Shown: piece by piece, positions 1-8,161 of the stretch
How the letters are laid out: each line of letters starts with the position of its first letter
Numbering within the stretch: the stretch's first letter is position 1
Source of the DNA: Jiangella endophytica
Lineage (GTDB): Bacteria > Actinomycetota > Actinomycetes > Jiangellales > Jiangellaceae
DNA length: 64,000 bases
Direction of reading: 5' to 3'
Assembly: GCF_003427025.1 (NCBI RefSeq)
Contig: NZ_QVAI01000001.1
Location: forward strand, 62,001 to 126,000
Notes under the pieces: model-generated
What the model saw: only the letters and a program-made list of their open reading frames with translations
Databases searched by the model: none
Told to the model about the DNA's origin: nothing
Made by a program: the position numbers and the translations under genes

Positions 1-48
1 GTGCGGACGCTGCTCGCCCATGGCCGCCGCCAGGGCGCGTCGCTCTAG
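1..48 (+). CDS. C-terminal end of an upstream gene (partial)
   Basis: An open frame runs from the first base of the window to a TAG at 46-48, giving the last 15 codons of a protein whose body lies outside. Nothing in these residues identifies a family. The stop overlaps by 4 nt the stop of the converging phosphotransferase gene, an arrangement seen at several other gene pairs in this window. It could also be an accidental open frame. Confidence 0.3.
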   Translation: MRTLLAHGRRQGASL

Positions 49-788
49 TCCCGCATCCGCGCTCGCAGCACGTCGATCTCGCAGCCCGGCGCCGACGGGT
101 CGAACCCGTGCTCGACCAGCCAGCGGATGGCCTGCAGGCTTCGCAGGGACCACCACGCGCGGATCACGTCGAGGTCGACGTCGGCCCCATAGCCGGCGAC
201 GACGTCGCCGAGGCGTTCCTCGTGCCCGAGCGTCAGGATCGCGAGATCGAACAGGGCGTCGCCCCGGCCGGCCTCGGACCAGTCGATGACGCCGGTGACG
301 TCGTCGCCGTCGACGAACACGTGGGAGAGCTGCAGGTCGCCATGCGTGAACACCGGCGTCCACGACCGGAGCGCGGCCTCGGCGATGCGGCGGTTGCGCG
401 CGACCAGGTCGGCAGGGAGGACGCCGGTGGAGACGAGCCATTCGCATTCACGGTCGAGCTCGGCCGCGAACTCGTCGAGGCTCTTCCCGGGCCACGGCGG
501 CAGTGGCGCGTCGTGCAGTCTCCGCACGGCGGCGCCGGCCGCGGCCCAGGCCGCCGCCGACGCGACGGACGGCTCCCCGAGGCGGCCGAGGGCCGACCCA
601 GGCAGGGCGGCGAGCGCGAGCACGGGCGGATTCCGCCACAGGACCTCGGGAGTCGGGATCGGCGCGACGGCCATCGCCCGAACCTCGACCTCGGTACGCG
701 CCTGATCGGCGTCGATCTTCAGGAAGACATCGCCGACCCGTAGGGTCGCCCGCTCGGAATGGGCGACGACGACCTCGATCTCCTCCAT
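45..788 (-). CDS. aminoglycoside phosphotransferase (APH/choline kinase) family protein
   Basis: 247-residue kinase-fold protein. The catalytic loop HGDLQLSHVFVDG (residues 149-161) and the metal-binding segment VIDWSEAGRGD (167-177) are the hallmarks of the APH family, which transfers phosphate from ATP to small hydroxylated molecules. The substrate cannot be read from sequence; antibiotic resistance is only one possibility for this broad family. The ATG at 788 is chosen because it lies 13 nt downstream of the methyltransferase stop and leaves a complete APH domain. It is the last gene of a three-gene operon with a methyltransferase and an XRE-type regulator, so it may modify a compound sensed by that regulator (inference). 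Confidence 0.8.
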   Translation of the reverse strand: MEEIEVVVAHSERATLRVGDVFLKIDADQARTEVEVRAMAVAPIPTPEVLWRNPPVLALAALPGSALGRLGEPSVASAAAWAAAGAAVRRLHDAPLPPWPGKSLDEFAAELDRECEWLVSTGVLPADLVARNRRIAEAALRSWTPVFTHGDLQLSHVFVDGDDVTGVIDWSEAGRGDALFDLAILTLGHEERLGDVVAGYGADVDLDVIRAWWSLRSLQAIRWLVEHGFDPSAPGCEIDVLRARMRD

Positions 789-801
789 GCCACGGCCGTC
801 G

Positions 802-1491
802 CTAGCGCTTGACGCAGGTGTAGGCGCCGAACAGTCCGGCGTCGTCGTACTCGACGTCGGCGATGTCGAAGCCGGCGTGGTGGAGCATGGGCTCGAGCAG
901 CCAGCGGAACGTGCTGTGCTCGGTGCGGACGTGCTCCGCATAGTCGGCGCCGGTGTAGCCCACCGAGGGGTCGTCGACGCCGCCGGACACCCAGCCGTCC
1001 ATGACCTGCTCGGTCGTGGCCGACGGGAAGTCGTAGACGAGGTCGCGAAGCCGCAGGACGCCGCCCGGGCGCAGGACGCCGGCGATGCGGTGCAGTGCGA
1101 CGACCTTCCAGAAGTCGGGCAGCTGGTGCAGCGCGTGCCGTGTGTACACGGCGTCGGCCGGCTCGCCCGAGTGCTCGTAGCTGAGGAAGCCGGCCCGCAC
1201 CGGCTCGACCTCGACGCCGGCCGCGGCCGCCCGCTCGCCGAGGTGGGCCAGCATCGCCGGCGACACGTCGACGGCCACGACGCGGTCGAACCGGGAGGCC
1301 GCCGGGACGGCGAACTGGCCCGTGCCGGCACCGAGGTCGACCACGGAACGGACCCCGCGCTCGGCCAGCAGTGCGATGTCCGAGGCGGGGTCCGGGTAGC
1401 CCTGTTTGCGGTCGAACCCGGCGACGAAGCCGGGATCGAGGTGTTCCGGGCCGGCGTAGGCGGTCTCGTCGAGCATCCAGGTCGGGCGCAT
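802..1491 (-). CDS. class I SAM-dependent methyltransferase
   Basis: 229 residues with a Rossmann-type SAM-binding fold. Motif I is VDLGAGTGQF (residues 51-60), the acidic loop VAVD follows about 18 residues later, and the post-motif region LRPGGVLRLRDLVYD is typical of methyltransferase type 11/12 proteins. It should methylate a small molecule; the target is unknown. The ATG at 1491 lies 11 nt after the stop of the upstream XRE regulator, so the genes are probably co-transcribed. A GTG at 1506 is an alternative, slightly overlapping start. The downstream partner is an APH-like kinase. Confidence 0.8.
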   Translation of the reverse strand: MRPTWMLDETAYAGPEHLDPGFVAGFDRKQGYPDPASDIALLAERGVRSVVDLGAGTGQFAVPAASRFDRVVAVDVSPAMLAHLGERAAAAGVEVEPVRAGFLSYEHSGEPADAVYTRHALHQLPDFWKVVALHRIAGVLRPGGVLRLRDLVYDFPSATTEQVMDGWVSGGVDDPSVGYTGADYAEHVRTEHSTFRWLLEPMLHHAGFDIADVEYDDAGLFGAYTCVKR

Positions 1492-1502
1492 GCGCCCGAT
1501 CG

Positions 1503-2366
1503 TCACATGCGAGCGCGGTCCTCCGCAGCCGGATTTTCCGCGGCTGTCGGCGTGACTGCGCTGCTGAGCAGCGCGATGGCCTCCTCGGACGGACTGCCCG
1601 GCTCGGCGTGGTAGGCGACGATCACCTGGCCGGGCGCGCCATTCACCGCCAGCGACTCGAATCGCAGCGTCAGCTCTCCGACCAGGGGATGCCGGAACCG
1701 TTTGCTGCCCGACGTCTTCGGCCGGACGTCGTGCCGCGCCCACAGCCGGCGGAACTCGTCGCTCTTCAGCGACAGCTCGCCGACGAGGTCGGTGAGCGCG
1801 GGGTCGTCGAGGTCGGAGCCGGCGGCGGCCCGCAGGCTGGCCACCGTCTCGGCCGCCACGGTGTCCCAGTCGGGGTACAGGTCGCGCGCGTCGGGATTCA
1901 GGAACACCGCGCGCACCTGGTTGACGCCGGGCGCAGAGCATGAGGCGATGCTGCCGCCCAGCGCGTTGACCGCCAGCACGTCGAGGTGCCGGCCGAGCAC
2001 CAGCGCCGGTGTGCGGGTCCAGCCGTCCAGCAGCAGCTGGACGCCGTCGCTCACCCGCTCCGCCCGGCTGGGCGGACGGCGCCGGCGGCGGGCCGGGCGG
2101 GCCAGCTCGCGCACGTGCGCGACTGCGGCGTCGTCGAGGCCGAGAACGCCGGCCAGGGCCTCGATGACCTGCTCGGACGGATGTCTGTCGCGACCCTGCT
2201 CGAGCCGCACGTAGTAGTCGGCGCTGACGCCGGCCAACATCGCGACCTCTTCGCGGCGCAGCCCGGGCACCCGCCGGCGGCCGAACCCGTCGGGCAGCCC
2301 GACGTCGGCCGGGCGGGCCAGCTCTCGCCGCGCGCGCAGGTACTCGCCGAGCCGGTTGTCGCTCAC
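1503..2366 (-). CDS. XRE-family helix-turn-helix regulator with MmyB-like ligand domain
   Basis: 287-residue transcription factor. The N-terminus (about 5-90) is a helix-turn-helix with the LRREEVAMLAGVSADYYVRLEQGR core typical of this actinobacterial subgroup (split here: LRREEVAMLAG, then VSADYYVRLEQGR). The C-terminal half (about 110-275) resembles the MmyB PAS-like ligand-binding domain. The GTG at 2366 is preferred because TACCCT on the minus strand (2373-2378) sits 6 nt before it, a leaderless arrangement common here. It is divergent from a short-chain dehydrogenase, a classic layout in which the regulator controls the neighbouring oxidoreductase and itself. No operator was identified with certainty in the 116-bp gap. 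Confidence 0.85.
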   Translation of the reverse strand: MSDNRLGEYLRARRELARPADVGLPDGFGRRRVPGLRREEVAMLAGVSADYYVRLEQGRDRHPSEQVIEALAGVLGLDDAAVAHVRELARPARRRRRPPSRAERVSDGVQLLLDGWTRTPALVLGRHLDVLAVNALGGSIASCSAPGVNQVRAVFLNPDARDLYPDWDTVAAETVASLRAAAGSDLDDPALTDLVGELSLKSDEFRRLWARHDVRPKTSGSKRFRHPLVGELTLRFESLAVNGAPGQVIVAYHAEPGSPSEEAIALLSSAVTPTAAENPAAEDRARM

Positions 2367-2482
2367 CCTTCGAGGGTAGGTGGCGCGGCGCCGGCCTGGG
2401 TGGCCGTGCGACCCCCAGGGTCCGGGACTCCTGGTCGTCGCGCGGTCTGGCCGGGCTCCGGCGGTGGCCGCAGCCTGGTCGC

Positions 2483-3238
2483 ATGACCACTTCTTCCGAA
2501 GCATCCCTGACCGGCCGCGTCGCGGTCGTCACCGGCGCCACCAGTGGGCTCGGCGAGGCCACGGCCCGCGCGTTCGCCGCGGCCGGCGCCACCGTCGCCG
2601 TTCTCGGCCGCCGCAAGGACCGCCTCGACGCGGTCGCGGCCGAGCTCGGCGGGCTCGCCGTGCCGGTCGACGTCACCGACCGGGCCGCGGTCGACGCCGC
2701 CGCCGGCGCGGTACGGGCCGAGCTCGGCCCGGCCGACCTGGTCGTCGCGAACGCCGGCGTCATGCTCGCCGCGCCGTTCGAGTCCGCCGATCCCGCCGAG
2801 TGGGAACGGATGATCGCCACCAACCTCAACGGACTGCTGCACACCGGCCGGGCGTTCGCCGCCGACCTGCTCGCCGCCGCGGCCGCCGGGAACCGGGCCG
2901 ACCTCGTGCACGTCGGGTCGATCGGCGGGCACCAGGTGTTCCCGCACTATGCCGTCTACGTCGCGACCAAGGCCGCCGTCGCGCACCTCACCCGCAACCT
3001 GCGGGCCGAGCTGGGCCCGCGCGGCGTCCGGGTCAAGACGATCGAGCCCGGCGTCGTCCCGACCGAGCTGGGCGACGGCATGCTCGACCAGACGAGAAAG
3101 GAGGCGTTGTCGCAATGGCGGGCATCGATGCGCACGCCCACGCCGGCCGACATCGCCGACGCGATCGCCTATGCCGTCGCCGTCCCGCCGCGGCTCAACG
3201 TGGCCGAGTTGATCCTCGTCCCCACCCAGCAGGGCTGA
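2483..3238 (+). CDS. short-chain dehydrogenase/reductase (SDR)
   Basis: 251-residue classical SDR. The cofactor motif TGATSGLG is at 17-24, the NAG motif at 90-92, the catalytic Ser at 146 and the Tyr159-x3-Lys163 pair is intact, so the protein should be an active NAD(P)-dependent oxidoreductase. The arginines after the second beta strand (LGRRKDR) favour NADPH. The substrate is unknown. The gene is divergent from the XRE-type regulator, which probably controls it; SDRs next to MmyB-type regulators are a recurring actinobacterial pair. No clear ribosome-binding site precedes the ATG, so it may be leaderless. Confidence 0.88.
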   Translation: MTTSSEASLTGRVAVVTGATSGLGEATARAFAAAGATVAVLGRRKDRLDAVAAELGGLAVPVDVTDRAAVDAAAGAVRAELGPADLVVANAGVMLAAPFESADPAEWERMIATNLNGLLHTGRAFAADLLAAAAAGNRADLVHVGSIGGHQVFPHYAVYVATKAAVAHLTRNLRAELGPRGVRVKTIEPGVVPTELGDGMLDQTRKEALSQWRASMRTPTPADIADAIAYAVAVPPRLNVAELILVPTQQG

Positions 3239-3287
3239 CGATCACGCGGTTGATCGGGCGCGGCCGCACTCGCTCGTCCAGCCCTGC

Positions 3288-3449
3288 TCAGTCCATGCCT
3301 TCACAGAGCCGGCACGGCCGGTTGCCGGTCCCCGCGCCGGAGACCTTGTTGCGCCCCGGGATCTGCGCTCCGGCCGGGCAGTCGCTGTGCCAGTGGTAGA
3401 CGTCCGGGTCGGTCGGCTTCCGGGAGTGATACGGCCGCACCGTCGTCAT
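3288..3449 (-). CDS. 53-residue Cys/His-rich hypothetical protein
   Basis: A short gene read directly from the minus strand: ATG at 3449, TGA at 3288-3290, preceded by a good AAGGGGG ribosome-binding site about 6 nt upstream. The protein begins MTTVRPYHSRKP and carries a YHWHSDC element (residues 18-24) and a CRLC pair near the end, so four to six Cys/His ligands could hold one metal ion in a zinc-ribbon-like fold. Short proteins of this style are scattered through actinobacteria without known function, as far as I recall. It diverges from the nicotianamine-synthase-like operon across a 181-bp gap, so a shared regulatory region is possible but unproven. Confidence 0.7.
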   Translation of the reverse strand: MTTVRPYHSRKPTDPDVYHWHSDCPAGAQIPGRNKVSGAGTGNRPCRLCEGMD

Positions 3450-3630
3450 GATGGTGCCCCCTTGCCGAGTTCGAAGCCGGTGGTGTGGCGGAGGCTACGC
3501 CGGTGCACGGACAGAACGCCGGCCGGGCGCTCGCGGTCAGGGCACCAGGCCGTCCCAGGTCAGCGGGTGGACCGGCCTCTTCGCGCGTTCGCCAGCGCTG
3601 CCGCCACCGGCTGTGTCATGATCAGCCGCG

Positions 3631-4494
3631 ATGAACATGAGTCTCACTAGCAACATATTCGGTCAAACCGACCTGACCGATCGCCGGCCGCTCACGGCGC
3701 AGGACATTACTGCGTCGGTGGGTGACGTGTACCGCGATCTGGCGGCGCGCGACGATCTCCGGCCGGGGCCGGAGGTCGACGGGTTGTTCGGCCGGCTCGT
3801 CCGGCTCGTCCTCACCGCTCCCGCCGAGACGGTGCCGGCCGTGCTGAACGACGTCGGTGTCCAGCAGCTCGCGCCCCGCCTGCGGGCCCTCTGCGCGCAA
3901 GGGGAGGGCGAGCTGGAGCACGCCTGGGCGAAGCGGATCGTGGCCGGGTGCCCGCCGCGCGAGGAGCTGGCCCGGTTCCCGTACTTCGGCAACTACCGCC
4001 AGCTCAGTCGCATGGAGATCGGCATCCTCGCGTCCGCGCTGCCGCGCCGCGTGCGGTCGGTGGCGTTCGTCGGCTCGGGGCCGCTGCCGTTGAGCTCGCT
4101 GTACCTGGCCGGTGAGCTGGACGCGTCGCTGGACAACTACGACCGGGACCCGGTGGCGCTGACGGCCGGCGCGCGGGTGGCGGGCGCCCTCGGGTACGGC
4201 GAGCTCGGCTTCCACGAGGCCGACGTGCTGGACGCGGACCTCTCCGGCTACGACGTGGTCGTGCTGGCCGCGCTGGTCGGCGACACCCTCGAGGCCAAGC
4301 GGCGGATCCTGGGCCACCTGGCCGGCACGATGCGCCCGGGCGCCGTCCTGCTCGCCCGCAGCGCCCGCGGCCTGCGCACGCTGCTCTACCCGCCGATCGA
4401 CCGGACCGCGCTCGACGGGTTCGAGCCGCTGACGGAGGTGCACCCGGTGAACGACGTCATCAACTCCGCCATCCTGGCCCGGGCGGGAGGCTGA
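3631..4494 (+). CDS. nicotianamine synthase-family protein
   Basis: 287 residues matching the nicotianamine synthase fold in order: a helical N-terminus with the GEGELE acidic stretch (91-96, where the family's catalytic Glu lies), the FPYFGNYRQL motif (116-125), the SAM-binding loop FVGSGPLPLSSL (146-157) and DNYDRDP (168-174). Family enzymes condense aminobutyrate units taken from SAM, alone or onto another amino acid (plant nicotianamine, archaeal thermonicotianamine, the staphylopine enzyme CntL). Length fits the bacterial single-domain type. Bacterial members normally sit beside an opine dehydrogenase; here the partner is an ATP-grasp ligase that starts 2 nt after this stop. A weak CATGAT box 8 nt before the ATG hints at leaderless transcription. 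Product identity is inference. Confidence 0.85.
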   Translation: MNMSLTSNIFGQTDLTDRRPLTAQDITASVGDVYRDLAARDDLRPGPEVDGLFGRLVRLVLTAPAETVPAVLNDVGVQQLAPRLRALCAQGEGELEHAWAKRIVAGCPPREELARFPYFGNYRQLSRMEIGILASALPRRVRSVAFVGSGPLPLSSLYLAGELDASLDNYDRDPVALTAGARVAGALGYGELGFHEADVLDADLSGYDVVVLAALVGDTLEAKRRILGHLAGTMRPGAVLLARSARGLRTLLYPPIDRTALDGFEPLTEVHPVNDVINSAILARAGG

Positions 4495-4496
4495 CC

Positions 4497-5765
4497 GTGG
4501 CGACGCTGCTCATGGTGGAGAGCTGGGTGCAGTCGACGGGGCTCGCGCTGCCGCCGCTGCTGCGCGAACTGGGCCACGACTACATCCTGTTCACCAAGGA
4601 TCCCGCGCTGTACCCGGACGTCGACGGCGAGCGGCACCCGGTGGTGCGCGGCGCCGACGAGGTGATCGTCGTCGACACCAACGACCGGGCCGCGATGACC
4701 GGTGCCGTCATCGGCATCGTCTGCCGGCGCCGCATCGACGGCGTGCTGACGACGTGCGACTACTACCTCGACGCGGTCGCCGAGCTGGGGCGGATGCTCG
4801 GGCTCGCCGGCGCGTCGCCGGACATCATGCGGCGGGCGGTGCGCAAGGACGCGGTACGGACGGTGCTGAAGCGGGCCGGGCTGCCCGGCCCTCGGTTCGC
4901 CGTCGCCGCGACGTGGGACGACGCCCTGGCCGGCGCCGCGGACCTCGGGTTCCCGCTGGTCGCGAAGCCGGTCGACCTCAACTCCGGCACCTCCGTGCAC
5001 CTCGTCGACGGCGAGGCCGCACTGAAGGACGCGTTCTACGAGGTCACGGGCGTCGAGCGGAACACCCGCGACCAGCCGCTGGCCCGCCGGCTGCTGCTGG
5101 AGGAGGTTCTGCGGGGTCCCGAGGTCAGCGTCGAGGCGGTCACCATCGCCGGGCGCACGACGGTCCTCGGCATCACCGGCAAGAGCGTGACGCCGTCGTT
5201 CGTCGAGGCCGGGCACGTGTTCCCCGCGCCGCTGCCGGCGGCCGTCGCCGCCGACGTGACCGAGCACGTCCGGGCGGCGCTGTCGGCGATCGGCTACACG
5301 CACGGGCTGAGCCACACCGAGCTGCGCCTGACGCCGGCGGGCCCGCGGATCGTCGAGATCAACCCGCGGCAGGGAGGCGGCTACGTGTTCGACCTGGTCC
5401 GCACCGTCACCGGGGTCGACCCGCTGGCGCTGCTGGTCGACCTCGCGCTCGGCCGTGCCCCTGAGCTCGACCTGCGGCCGGCCGGGACCGCGGCGGTCGC
5501 GTTCGTACTGGCGCCGGTCGACGGCATCGTCACCGGCGTCGACGGCCGCGACGAGCTGGACTCGAACCCGGCGGTCGCCCGCTGGCAGCTCGACGTGCCG
5601 GGGCCGGTGCGCCGGCCGCGCGACAACAACGACCGCGTCGGCCACGTGCTCGCGGTCGACCCGGACGGCGACCGCGCCGGCGAGTTGGCCGCCACCGCCG
5701 TCGGCTCGCTGACGTTGCGCCTCGCCGGCGGCGACGTCGTCACCCCGCTCCCGATCGGCGTCTAG
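4497..5765 (+). CDS. ATP-grasp domain ligase
   Basis: 422-residue ATP-grasp enzyme of the carbamoyl-phosphate-synthase/BL00235-like class. Residues 1-100 form the pre-ATP-grasp domain, FPLVAKPVDLNSG (about 150-162) carries the ATP-binding Lys, EVSVEA (about 208) is the lid strand, and EINPRQGGG (about 286) holds the Mg-binding Glu and Asn. Such enzymes join a carboxylate, as acyl phosphate, to an amine. The GTG start is fixed by the GGGAGG ribosome-binding site at 4484-4490 and a 2-nt spacing from the nicotianamine-synthase-like gene, implying translational coupling. The natural inference is that it amidates or conjugates the aminobutyrate product of its neighbour. No transporter gene lies beside it. 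Confidence 0.85.
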   Translation: MATLLMVESWVQSTGLALPPLLRELGHDYILFTKDPALYPDVDGERHPVVRGADEVIVVDTNDRAAMTGAVIGIVCRRRIDGVLTTCDYYLDAVAELGRMLGLAGASPDIMRRAVRKDAVRTVLKRAGLPGPRFAVAATWDDALAGAADLGFPLVAKPVDLNSGTSVHLVDGEAALKDAFYEVTGVERNTRDQPLARRLLLEEVLRGPEVSVEAVTIAGRTTVLGITGKSVTPSFVEAGHVFPAPLPAAVAADVTEHVRAALSAIGYTHGLSHTELRLTPAGPRIVEINPRQGGGYVFDLVRTVTGVDPLALLVDLALGRAPELDLRPAGTAAVAFVLAPVDGIVTGVDGRDELDSNPAVARWQLDVPGPVRRPRDNNDRVGHVLAVDPDGDRAGELAATAVGSLTLRLAGGDVVTPLPIGV

Positions 5766-5786
5766 ATCACGTCGCGCCAGGGTGGG

Positions 5787-5830
5787 CATGGCGCTGAATG
5801 TGCTGCTCTGACAACACCAAGAGCGCCATG
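5787..5830. repeat. inverted repeat between converging genes
   Basis: CATGGCGCT at 5787-5795 is matched by its exact complement at 5822-5830, with a 26-nt spacer. It lies between the ATP-grasp gene and the converging fucosidase gene and could serve as a weak bidirectional terminator. The loop is long and no T-run follows, so function is uncertain. Confidence 0.3.
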
Positions 5831-5871
5831 GCCCGCACCACCACCGGCGCCCCGGCATCGGACGCACCCAG

Positions 5872-7179
5872 CTAGAGGAACAGCTCCACGACCGGCACCT
5901 CGACGTCCGGCCGCACCGTCGGCAGCCGTAGCGTCAGCGTGCCCGGCGGTTGCCCGCCCGGCGTCGTGTTCCATGCCTGCTGGCCGGACGCCAGTCGAAT
6001 GGTCGCCAGCTCCGACCCGTCGTTCAGCAACTGGGCGTAGCGCACCCGGCCGGCCATGCCCCGCAGGTGGACGTGCTCGAACGGCCACGCGAACAGGTGG
6101 ACGTAGAGGCGGTCGCCGCGCTGGGTGAGGACGGCGCCGGGCGGCAGCCCGGGCGTCACCGCGGCCGCGATGTCCGGGTCGGCCGGCCCGGCGCCCACGA
6201 CGCAGCGCTGGTGCGGCCGCATCCACCGGGCCAGCGCGGCCAGCGTCGTGGCGTCGCGCGCCGGGATCGCGCCGCGCCCGTCCGGCCCGATGTTGAGCAG
6301 CAGGTTGCCGCCCTTCGCGACGGTGTCGGCGAGCATGCGCACCAGCAGGTCCGGCGTCTTGACCCGGGTGTTGTCGCGGTCGTAGCCCCAGCTCCCGTTG
6401 AGCGTCTGGCAGGCCTCCCACACGATCGGCGCGCCGTCGGGCCCGCGCATCGGTTCGGCCGGTTGGTACTGCTCCGGCGTGACGAGGTCGCCCGGGACGC
6501 CCAGCCGGTCGTTGACGACGATGTCCGGCTGCAGCTCGCGGACCAACGCCAGCAGCTCGTCGGCGCCCCAGTCGTCGGGGTACTTGCCGCGCCATCCGTC
6601 GCGGTCCTCGGCGTAGGTGTAGTCGAAGAACAGGTAGTCGATGCGGCCGTAGCCGGTGAGCAGCTCGCGCACCTGGTCGCGCAGGTAGGCGCGGTACCGC
6701 CCCATGTCCTTGGTCTCGTTCGACGACCGTGCTCCGGGGTCGTCGCGGCGCGGGTGCAGGTAGTCGACGGTGAAGTCGGGGTGGTGCCAGTCGATCAGCG
6801 AGTGGTACAGCCCGACCCGCAGCCCTTCGGCGCGCACGGCGTCGGCGAACTCGGCGACGAGGTCGCGCCCGCACGCGGCGGCCGACGTGTAGTCGCTGAC
6901 GGCGGAGTCCCACAGCGCGAAGCCCTCGTGGTGCTTGCTGGTCAGCACGACGTAGCCCATGCCGGCCTCCTTGGCGGCGCGGGCGATCGCGCGGGCGTCG
7001 AACAGATCGGGATCGAACACCTCCGCGTAGCGCTCGTACTGCTCGACCGGCGTGCGTTCGCGGCTCATGACCCACTCGTGCCGGGCGGCCAGCGAATACA
7101 GCCCGAAGTGCACGAACATCCCGAACCGGGCCTGGGTGAACCAGTCCTGGCCGGGGATCGCGGGTGCCGTCGTCGCCAT
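5872..7179 (-). CDS. alpha-L-fucosidase, glycoside hydrolase family 29
   Basis: 435-residue GH29 enzyme that hydrolyses terminal alpha-L-fucosyl linkages with retention. The (beta/alpha)8 barrel starts with FGMFVHFGLYS (19-29), followed by the sugar-binding SKHHEGFALW (81-90) and the strand ending FFDYTY, whose Asp186 fits the family's nucleophile. A small beta-sandwich ends the protein. No signal peptide is visible, so it is probably cytoplasmic and acts on imported oligosaccharides. The ATG at 7179 has GAGGAA 5 nt upstream; the longer ATG/GTG frame to 7215 lacks a ribosome-binding site. It is divergent from the RraA-like gene and ABC importer genes and shares their control region with a TATC/GATA dyad. 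Confidence 0.92.
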   Translation of the reverse strand: MATTAPAIPGQDWFTQARFGMFVHFGLYSLAARHEWVMSRERTPVEQYERYAEVFDPDLFDARAIARAAKEAGMGYVVLTSKHHEGFALWDSAVSDYTSAAACGRDLVAEFADAVRAEGLRVGLYHSLIDWHHPDFTVDYLHPRRDDPGARSSNETKDMGRYRAYLRDQVRELLTGYGRIDYLFFDYTYAEDRDGWRGKYPDDWGADELLALVRELQPDIVVNDRLGVPGDLVTPEQYQPAEPMRGPDGAPIVWEACQTLNGSWGYDRDNTRVKTPDLLVRMLADTVAKGGNLLLNIGPDGRGAIPARDATTLAALARWMRPHQRCVVGAGPADPDIAAAVTPGLPPGAVLTQRGDRLYVHLFAWPFEHVHLRGMAGRVRYAQLLNDGSELATIRLASGQQAWNTTPGGQPPGTLTLRLPTVRPDVEVPVVELFL

Positions 7180-7260
7180 GCGTTCCTCACTTCCATCCAG
7201 CTGCCGGCCGTCCATCGTCGCGCATCCAGGTGTTGACAGGTCGGCGGTGACTTCGCTTTC

Positions 7261-7276
7261 CTATCCCAATCGATAG
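7261..7276. promoter_or_regulatory. candidate operator dyad (CTATC-N6-GATAG)
   Basis: In the divergent control region between the fucosidase and the RraA-like gene, CTATC (7261-7265) is mirrored by GATAG (7272-7276). A second imperfect dyad, TGATC-CGC-GATCA, follows at 7287-7299. A comparable TTATC-N7-GATAA dyad lies at 18461-18477 before the fuconolactonase gene. The shared TATC/GATA halves suggest a common regulator, most simply the GntR/FCD protein encoded at 16765-17520 (inference). Confidence 0.45.
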
Positions 7277-7316
7277 ACGATAAGTGATCCGCGATCATAC
7301 TCCGAGAGGACGCCGG

Positions 7317-8102
7317 ATGAACCCCACGCAGGACGGTTATCCGACCGGCCACACCCCCCTGTTGGCCGACCTGCCAGGGCGGCCGCCGCACGAGCTGGTC
7401 GAGACGCTGTCCGGGGTGAGCGCGGCCACCGCCTGCGCGAAGCTGCACCACCAGGGCATCACCCGCACGTTCATCGACGGGCCGGCGCCGCTGCATCGCG
7501 ACGCCGAGATCCGCGTCACCGGCGCCGCCGTCACACTGCAGTTCATGCCGCAGCGTGAGGACGTGTTCTCCGGCCAGGGGCAGGAGGACGCGGAACGGCG
7601 CTCGGCGCTGTGGGCGGTGCTGGAGTCGATCCGGCCCGGCGACGTGCTGGTCGTGTCGGCGCAGGCGGCCCAGCGCACCGGCTGCCTCGGTGACATGCTC
7701 GTGCGCTACTTCAAGCTGCGCGGCGGCGCCGGCATCGTCGTCGACGGGCGGATCCGCGACGCCGGCCGGATCCGCGCGCTGGGGGTGCCGGTCTGGTGCA
7801 CGGGCGTCACCCCGCATTATGCGTCGCAGACCGAGTTGTTCCCGTACGCCTACAACGTGCCGGTCGCGGTCGGCGGGGCCCTGGTGCGGCCCGGCGACCT
7901 GGTGATCGCCGACGACGACGGCGCCGTCGTGGTGCCGCCGTCGCACGCCCAGGCCATCGCCGACGACGCGCTGGCGCACCAGGACAAGGAGGAGTTCGCC
8001 CGCCGGCGGCTCGACGCGGGCGGCCGGCTGTCCGACTACTACCCGCTGTCGGGACGCGGCCTGGAGGAGTACGTCGCCCACCACGGCAGCAACGGCCGGT
8101 AG
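7317..8102 (+). CDS. RraA / HMG-aldolase-like family protein
   Basis: 261-residue member of the RraA-like fold. The diagnostic run GDMLVRYFKLRGGAG (125-139) followed by VVDGRIRD (141-148) holds the pyruvate/metal-binding residues of 4-hydroxy-4-methyl-2-oxoglutarate aldolases, which cleave 2-keto acids to pyruvate plus a second carbonyl. Start ATG 7317 has GAGAGGA 6 nt upstream. It opens the operon with the sugar-importer genes and faces the fucosidase. In the non-phosphorylative fucose route the last step cleaves 2-keto-3-deoxy-L-fuconate to pyruvate and lactaldehyde; a pyruvate aldolase of this fold would fit that gap (inference). The RNase E regulator role of E. coli RraA is unlikely. Confidence 0.8.
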   Translation: MNPTQDGYPTGHTPLLADLPGRPPHELVETLSGVSAATACAKLHHQGITRTFIDGPAPLHRDAEIRVTGAAVTLQFMPQREDVFSGQGQEDAERRSALWAVLESIRPGDVLVVSAQAAQRTGCLGDMLVRYFKLRGGAGIVVDGRIRDAGRIRALGVPVWCTGVTPHYASQTELFPYAYNVPVAVGGALVRPGDLVIADDDGAVVVPPSHAQAIADDALAHQDKEEFARRRLDAGGRLSDYYPLSGRGLEEYVAHHGSNGR

Positions 8103-8161
8103 CCCAGCACGACTCTTTTCATCCATCGGACCAACGCAACGGAGCGAGCGGAGAGATGACC

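Noticed and set aside
45-788. Antibiotic-resistance gene call for the APH-like kinase
   Set aside because: The family covers many small-molecule kinases and the motifs do not define an aminoglycoside substrate.
5787-5830. Insertion-sequence remnant between the ATP-grasp and fucosidase genes
   Set aside because: The short inverted repeat and a His/Arg-rich out-of-frame reading suggested an IS end, but no transposase sequence or target duplication is visible.
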